NCBI RefSeq assembly: GCF_020217025.1
Contig: NZ_JAIWOF010000089.1
Coordinates: 1 to 10,000, forward strand
From: Flavobacterium sp.
Lineage (GTDB): Bacteria > Bacteroidota > Bacteroidia > Flavobacteriales > Flavobacteriaceae
Reading direction: 5' to 3'
Length of the DNA: 10,000 nt
Of this stretch, positions 7,281 through 10,000 are shown piece by piece; the first letter of the stretch is position 1, and each line of letters opens with the position of its first letter. The notes under the pieces are model-generated. The model saw only the letters and a program-made list of their open reading frames with translations. It did not search any database and had not been told where the DNA came from. A program made the position numbers and the translations under genes.

Positions 7281-7400
7281 AAATAATCTGTATTTTGCCT
7301 CCTTATCTAAATGGATAAATTCCATTAATCAAAACAACTTTCCGTACTTTTTTTGGTCGCATTTTATATTGAATTTAATAACCAATTAAATATATAAATT
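7281..7400 (+). promoter_or_regulatory. Predicted leader (5' UTR, about 120 nt) of the major curlin mRNA
   Basis: If transcription starts just after the box at 7276, the mRNA has a leader of about 120 nt before the ATG at 7401. It contains a small inverted repeat, TTATC (7303-7307) and GATAA (7314-7318). There is no Shine-Dalgarno site; the start is preceded by A/T-rich sequence, as is usual in this phylum. No known riboswitch is recognised. Confidence 0.4.
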
Positions 7401-8219
7401 ATGAAAAAAGTTGTTTTAAACATCTCCGTGATGTTGTTTGGGCTTACAATGTTTGCGCAAGCTAATCTTAGTGTAGTAAACCAAACTGGTTTAGGAAACA
7501 TGTCAAATGTTGACCAATTCGGATTGTTAAATGGTTCCAATGTGGATCAAACTGGACGCTTTAATCAAGCTGAAGTTGATCAAGTTGGTATTCTTAATGG
7601 ATCCGATATCAATCAAATGGGTAGAAGAAACGATGCTAAAGTAGATCAATTTGGTATCGCAAATTATTCCAACGTTAACCAAGACGGTAGAAGAAATGAA
7701 GCTGATGTAACTCAAGTAGGTTTAGGAAATGATTCAGATATTGATCAATTTGGTAGAAGAAATAGTTCTACAGTTAATCAATTAGGAATTGCTAACGAAT
7801 CAAACGTTTTACAAATTGGATTAGATAATACAGCATCTATTTTACAAATTGGTGTTGGTAATGAAGCTGACCAAACTCAATTTGGAGAAGATAATAGTGC
7901 TACAGCTATTCAATTTGGTGAAGACAATTACTCATCTCAAGTTCAAGTTGGTGAGGATAACACAGGATTAACTTTACAAGTTGGTGAAGGAAATGCTTCA
8001 TTTCAATTACAATTAGGTGAAGGTAATATGGCAATTCATGATCAAGATGGTCAAAGTAATTTGGCAATAACTACTCAAACTGGTGAAGGTAATTTCTCTT
8101 TTATTCAACAAGATGGTGCATTAAATACTGCTTGGACAAATCAAAATGGACAATTAAATATGAGTTTTGTAAATCAAACTGGTGTAGGAAATCTTTCTTT
8201 AGTAAACCAATCTAACTGA
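7401..8219 (+). CDS. csgA: Major curlin subunit, CsgA-type functional amyloid
   Basis: The 272-residue protein has a Sec signal peptide (1-20 or 21, ending MFAQA). From Val26 to residue 267 it is built of 22 uninterrupted 11-residue units. All share Gln at position 3, Gly at 5 and Asn at 8 (Q-x-G-x-x-N), and a 5-residue partial unit ends the chain. This is the curlin repeat, which folds as a beta-solenoid and polymerises into extracellular fibres. E. coli CsgA has only five repeats of about 22 residues, so this subunit is about twice as long. Units 3, 5, 7 and 9 carry G-R-R/F-N, giving a 22-residue super-period. Units 13-17 and 19 instead carry acidic G-E-D/G-N turns. There are no cysteines, and no Lys or Arg after residue 120. 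Position as first gene, before csgB-, csgE- and csgF-like genes, supports the major-subunit role. Fibre formation is inferred, not shown. Confidence 0.93.
   Translation: MKKVVLNISVMLFGLTMFAQANLSVVNQTGLGNMSNVDQFGLLNGSNVDQTGRFNQAEVDQVGILNGSDINQMGRRNDAKVDQFGIANYSNVNQDGRRNEADVTQVGLGNDSDIDQFGRRNSSTVNQLGIANESNVLQIGLDNTASILQIGVGNEADQTQFGEDNSATAIQFGEDNYSSQVQVGEDNTGLTLQVGEGNASFQLQLGEGNMAIHDQDGQSNLAITTQTGEGNFSFIQQDGALNTAWTNQNGQLNMSFVNQTGVGNLSLVNQSN
7476..8201 (+). repeat. 22 tandem 33-bp curlin repeats
   Basis: These units encode the 11-residue curlin repeats with no insertion or deletion over 726 bp. At DNA level they are diverged, with local near-identity: GGTAGAAGAAA recurs near 7619, 7684 and 7751 (66-bp spacing). 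GGTGAAGG/GGTGAGG-type units cluster in the second half. This pattern suggests growth by duplication of two-unit blocks in the first half and of single units in the second. Confidence 0.9.
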
Positions 8220-8230
8220 GTTTTTATTAC

Positions 8231-8265
8231 AGAGACAAGTGAGTATTACTTACTTGTCTCTTTTT
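8231..8265 (+). terminator. Terminator-like hairpin between the two curlin genes
   Basis: A 13-bp stem (8231-8243 with 8249-8261, one G-T pair, core AGAGACAAGT/ACTTGTCTCT) closes a TATTA loop and runs into TTTTT at 8261-8265. It begins 12 bp after the csgA stop and its T-tract ends 6 bp before the csgB-like ATG. No promoter follows it, so it probably acts as a partial terminator or 3' mRNA stabiliser that sets the ratio of major subunit to downstream proteins. Confidence 0.85.
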
Positions 8266-8271
8266 CATTAT

Positions 8272-8754
8272 ATGAAGAATCTAAAAAAAATAATCGTTAT
8301 TTTATTTTTGCTAATTCGCTTTACTGCTATTTCGCAAGAAAATTTACAAGCAGAAAAGATCATGATTAATCAAAATCTTATTAATTATAAACTTACAGAA
8401 ACAATTTCTCAAAGCCAAACTAATAATGCTATAATAACACAAATTGGAAATCAAAACAATAATCAAAACACAATATTGGCCAGCCAATCGTTTACTCAAG
8501 TATATCAAAACGGACACTTTAATTCAACCAATATTTACAGAGTTGAAGCAGAAGTAAACGAATTTATTTTTCAAAATGGAAATGGAAATACAATTAATGA
8601 AATGTCAATAGGGAATTACAATATAATTGAAAATCAATACATTCAAAATGGCGATAATAATCGAATTACTAGTTTTGGAAGTAACACAATATCAGAAAGT
8701 TTGAAAATTCAGATCAACGGAAATAATGCTTCAATAATCATAATTAGCAGATGA
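8272..8754 (+). CDS. csgB: Minor curlin, CsgB-like nucleator candidate
   Basis: The 160-residue protein starts at the ATG at 8272, which gives a clean signal peptide (1-22, ending AISQ). An upstream in-frame GTG at 8239 lies inside the terminator stem and is rejected. From residue 55 the chain has about four and a half 22-residue curlin-like units starting near 55, 77, 99, 123 and 145. Their motifs are QIGNQN, QNGHFN, QNGNGN, QNGDNN and QINGNN. Compared with the major curlin, the repeats are degenerate and rich in Asn and Ile, and the tail is very hydrophobic (SIIIISR). Degenerate repeats in a second curlin beside csgE/csgF fit CsgB, the surface nucleator, but a second minor subunit is possible. 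Its stop codon overlaps the next start (ATGA), so it is likely translationally coupled to csgE. Confidence 0.75.
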   Translation: MKNLKKIIVILFLLIRFTAISQENLQAEKIMINQNLINYKLTETISQSQTNNAIITQIGNQNNNQNTILASQSFTQVYQNGHFNSTNIYRVEAEVNEFIFQNGNGNTINEMSIGNYNIIENQYIQNGDNNRITSFGSNTISESLKIQINGNNASIIIISR

Positions 8755-9476
8755 AACGAAATCAAATTTATATTATAATTTTCTCGCTATTTTTTAGTAC
8801 AATTCTTCATGCTCAAATTTTGAATACCAAAGTAAAAGCTAAAATAGAATTGAGTTATTTTGAAGGAATGGTTTCGGTTACAGGAACAGCTGAAAATCTT
8901 GATGACGGAATGAAAAATTTATCATACACTTTGTCAGTCATCAAAAAAAATAAGAAAACAGCAAACACATCAAAAAATTCTCAAAATGGTGAGTTTACAT
9001 TAAATCCGAATGAAAAAAAAATACTTTCAACAACAAAAATTAACCAAAGTACACAAGATGAAATTATAATTCTACTACTAATTTATGACGATAATAATGT
9101 AATGGTAGGAAAAGATCGAATTATTGTAGAAGAAAAAAAAAGTGAAGCTTTAAATAAGAATGAAGCAGAACTTGAAATTACAGGTATTGTTTCAGACGAT
9201 ACCAAAACTAAAATAGGAAAAGATTTTTACGACATATATTTTTCAAAATACAATTCTGAAGCCATAAAAGGAAATCAAATTGTACAAATTGAAGAACAAC
9301 TGAACATCGGACGAACAACAATTCTTAAAATAACAATTGATAACAAGTTAATTTCAGAATTTATTGCAAATCCAAATGAAGAATTTCTTTCTCAAAAAGC
9401 CGAAGAAGCCATTCAAATTACAAAGAAATACTTCAAAGATTTAGAAAAACTAAAAAACAGAATTGAACAATATTAA
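8751..9476 (+). CDS. csgE: CsgE-type curli secretion factor with N-terminal CsgH/CsgC-like domain
   Basis: The 241-residue protein has a signal peptide (1-22, ending LHAQ). Residues about 139-241 match CsgE. The pattern ITGIVSDDTKTKIGKDFYDIY aligns by eye with E. coli GLLTNHTVSSIGHDFYRAF, and KITIDNKLISEFIANP and the helix QKAEEAIQITKKYF fit the rest. CsgE is the periplasmic factor that caps the CsgG pore and delivers subunits. Residues about 28-128 form an extra beta-rich region (KIELSYFEGMVSVTGTAEN, YTLSVIKKNKK, NSQNGEFTLNPNE, LLIYDDN) that resembles the immunoglobulin-like CsgH/CsgC chaperones, which block premature amyloid formation. A polar linker (129-138) joins the halves. The whole protein has no cysteine, so the CxC/disulfide feature of CsgC/CsgH is absent. 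E. coli CsgE is only about half as long (129 aa). The CsgE call is firm; the CsgH-like call is an inference from pattern. Confidence 0.86.
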   Translation: MKRNQIYIIIFSLFFSTILHAQILNTKVKAKIELSYFEGMVSVTGTAENLDDGMKNLSYTLSVIKKNKKTANTSKNSQNGEFTLNPNEKKILSTTKINQSTQDEIIILLLIYDDNNVMVGKDRIIVEEKKSEALNKNEAELEITGIVSDDTKTKIGKDFYDIYFSKYNSEAIKGNQIVQIEEQLNIGRTTILKITIDNKLISEFIANPNEEFLSQKAEEAIQITKKYFKDLEKLKNRIEQY

Positions 9477-9486
9477 AACAACTAAA

Positions 9487-9912
9487 ATGAAAACGTACAT
9501 AACACTATTCACTTGTTTTTTTATCGGTTTTTCAGTGGCACAAAACTTAGTTTATAAACCAAAAAACCCCGCATTTGGAGGTGATACTTTCAATTATCAA
9601 TGGATGTTAAGTTCAGCAGAATCGCAAAATTTATTAAAAGATCCTGATGGAGAAAAAGGTTACGAACAACAATCTGAATTAGAACGATTTAGAGACAACT
9701 TGAACTCGCAATTACTAAGTTATTTATCAAGAGAACTCTTTGACAATCAATTTGGTACTGGAACTTCTGGAACTGGTTCTGGAACGCAAAACGGAGTATA
9801 TACTTTTGGAAGTTTATCAGTTGAACTATATGAATCAAATTTGGGCTTAGTTGTCAATATCTTAGACATTCTAACAGGTGAAGAAACACAAGTTATTATT
9901 CCCAGAAATTAA
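9487..9912 (+). CDS. csgF: Curli assembly factor CsgF
   Basis: The protein has 141 residues from the ATG at 9487, 10 bp after the csgE stop. An in-frame TTG at 9463 would add 8 residues inside csgE and spoil the signal peptide. Residues 1-19 are a Sec signal (ending SVAQ). The mature start NLVYKPKNPAFGG has the CsgF hallmark NPxFGG (27-32). In known CsgF the segment around this motif inserts into the CsgG pore. W39-MLSSAESQN (40-48) corresponds to LLNSAQAQN of E. coli CsgF. A Gly/Thr/Ser-rich linker (90-100) separates the N-terminal helical part from a C-terminal beta-rich domain (104-139). The role is to link secretion through CsgG to surface nucleation by CsgB. Same-strand, tight spacing with csgE indicates one operon. 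Confidence 0.93.
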   Translation: MKTYITLFTCFFIGFSVAQNLVYKPKNPAFGGDTFNYQWMLSSAESQNLLKDPDGEKGYEQQSELERFRDNLNSQLLSYLSRELFDNQFGTGTSGTGSGTQNGVYTFGSLSVELYESNLGLVVNILDILTGEETQVIIPRN

Positions 9913-9924
9913 ATTACATCAAAT

Positions 9925-9945
9925 ATAAACTGCCCTAAAGTTTAT
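9925..9945 (+). terminator. Small hairpin after csgF
   Basis: ATAAACT (9925-9931) pairs with AGTTTAT (9939-9945) around GCCCTAA. The stem is only 7 bp and there is no good T-tract (CAAAATTTTG follows), so termination is doubtful. It may instead be an RNA stem within the operon. Confidence 0.3.
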
Positions 9946-9991
9946 CAAAATTTTGCTTACACGTGTTCTTTTTATCATAAAAACAAAACAC

Positions 9992-10000
9992 ATGAAAACA
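9992..10000 (+). CDS. Start of a further gene, possibly csgG (only 3 codons visible)
   Basis: ATG AAA ACA at the right edge has the MKT start typical of exported proteins here, and it lies 79 bp after csgF on the same strand. The outer-membrane pore gene csgG is the expected missing part of the curli set, so it is the best guess. Three codons prove nothing by themselves. Confidence 0.3.

Noticed and set aside
7476..8201. Tandem 33-bp repeats considered as a CRISPR-like or satellite array
   Set aside because: The units keep an open frame, vary mainly in a codon-compatible way and encode the curlin motif; there are no spacers.
8239..8271. Upstream GTG start extending the csgB-like protein by 11 residues
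   Set aside because: It lies inside the terminator stem and would put MSITYLSLFHY before a clean signal peptide that starts at the ATG at 8272.
9463..9486. TTG start extending CsgF by 8 residues
   Set aside because: It overlaps the end of csgE and adds a polar stretch before the signal peptide; the ATG at 9487 is the better start.

Overview
The window looks like a chromosome segment from a member of the Bacteroidetes, most likely Flavobacterium or a close relative in Flavobacteriaceae. The DNA is AT-rich and has no Shine-Dalgarno-like sites before genes. Several upstream regions carry the Bacteroidetes -7 element TAnnTTTG. The proteins (EttA, HolA, a small two-TM protein, an OmpA lipoprotein and a curli locus) also read as flavobacterial. 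This assignment comes from reading the sequence, not from a database search.

Left part, minus strand (1-4677): the 3'-truncated gene of a TPR-containing sensor histidine kinase runs off the left edge. To its right lie ettA (ABC-F translation factor), with a clear Rho-independent terminator, a 60-residue two-TM membrane protein, and holA (DNA polymerase III delta). Middle, plus strand (4740-7088): a stand-alone HsdR-N-type nuclease-fold protein overlaps a family 2 glycosyltransferase by 4 bp, followed by a coiled-coil OmpA-like lipoprotein with a strong terminator. The 62-bp gap between holA and the nuclease gene holds a 35-bp array of degenerate heptamers ending in AGT and a promoter that abuts the start codon.

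Right part, plus strand (about 7249-10000): a curli (functional amyloid) locus. A promoter with a leader of about 120 nt precedes a major curlin (CsgA-type) made of 22 uninterrupted 11-residue units, all with Q-x-G-x-x-N. A hairpin with a T-tract then sits just before a minor, CsgB-like curlin with a 22-residue period. Next come a CsgE protein whose N-terminal half looks like the CsgH/CsgC amyloid chaperone, then CsgF. An ATG at 9992 begins a further gene, perhaps csgG. In the known type VIII (curli) pathway, subunits cross the inner membrane by Sec, CsgE delivers them to the CsgG outer-membrane pore, CsgF couples the pore to the nucleator CsgB, and CsgA polymerises on the surface. All four complete curli proteins here have Sec signal peptides.

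The points most worth a second look are the unusual charge layout of the major curlin (all basic residues in one quarter of the protein, with an arginine ladder at exact 22-residue spacing), the CsgH-CsgE fusion without cysteines, the terminator-like hairpin between the two curlin genes, and two intergenic heptamer arrays. No mobile element, CRISPR array, tRNA or rRNA was seen.
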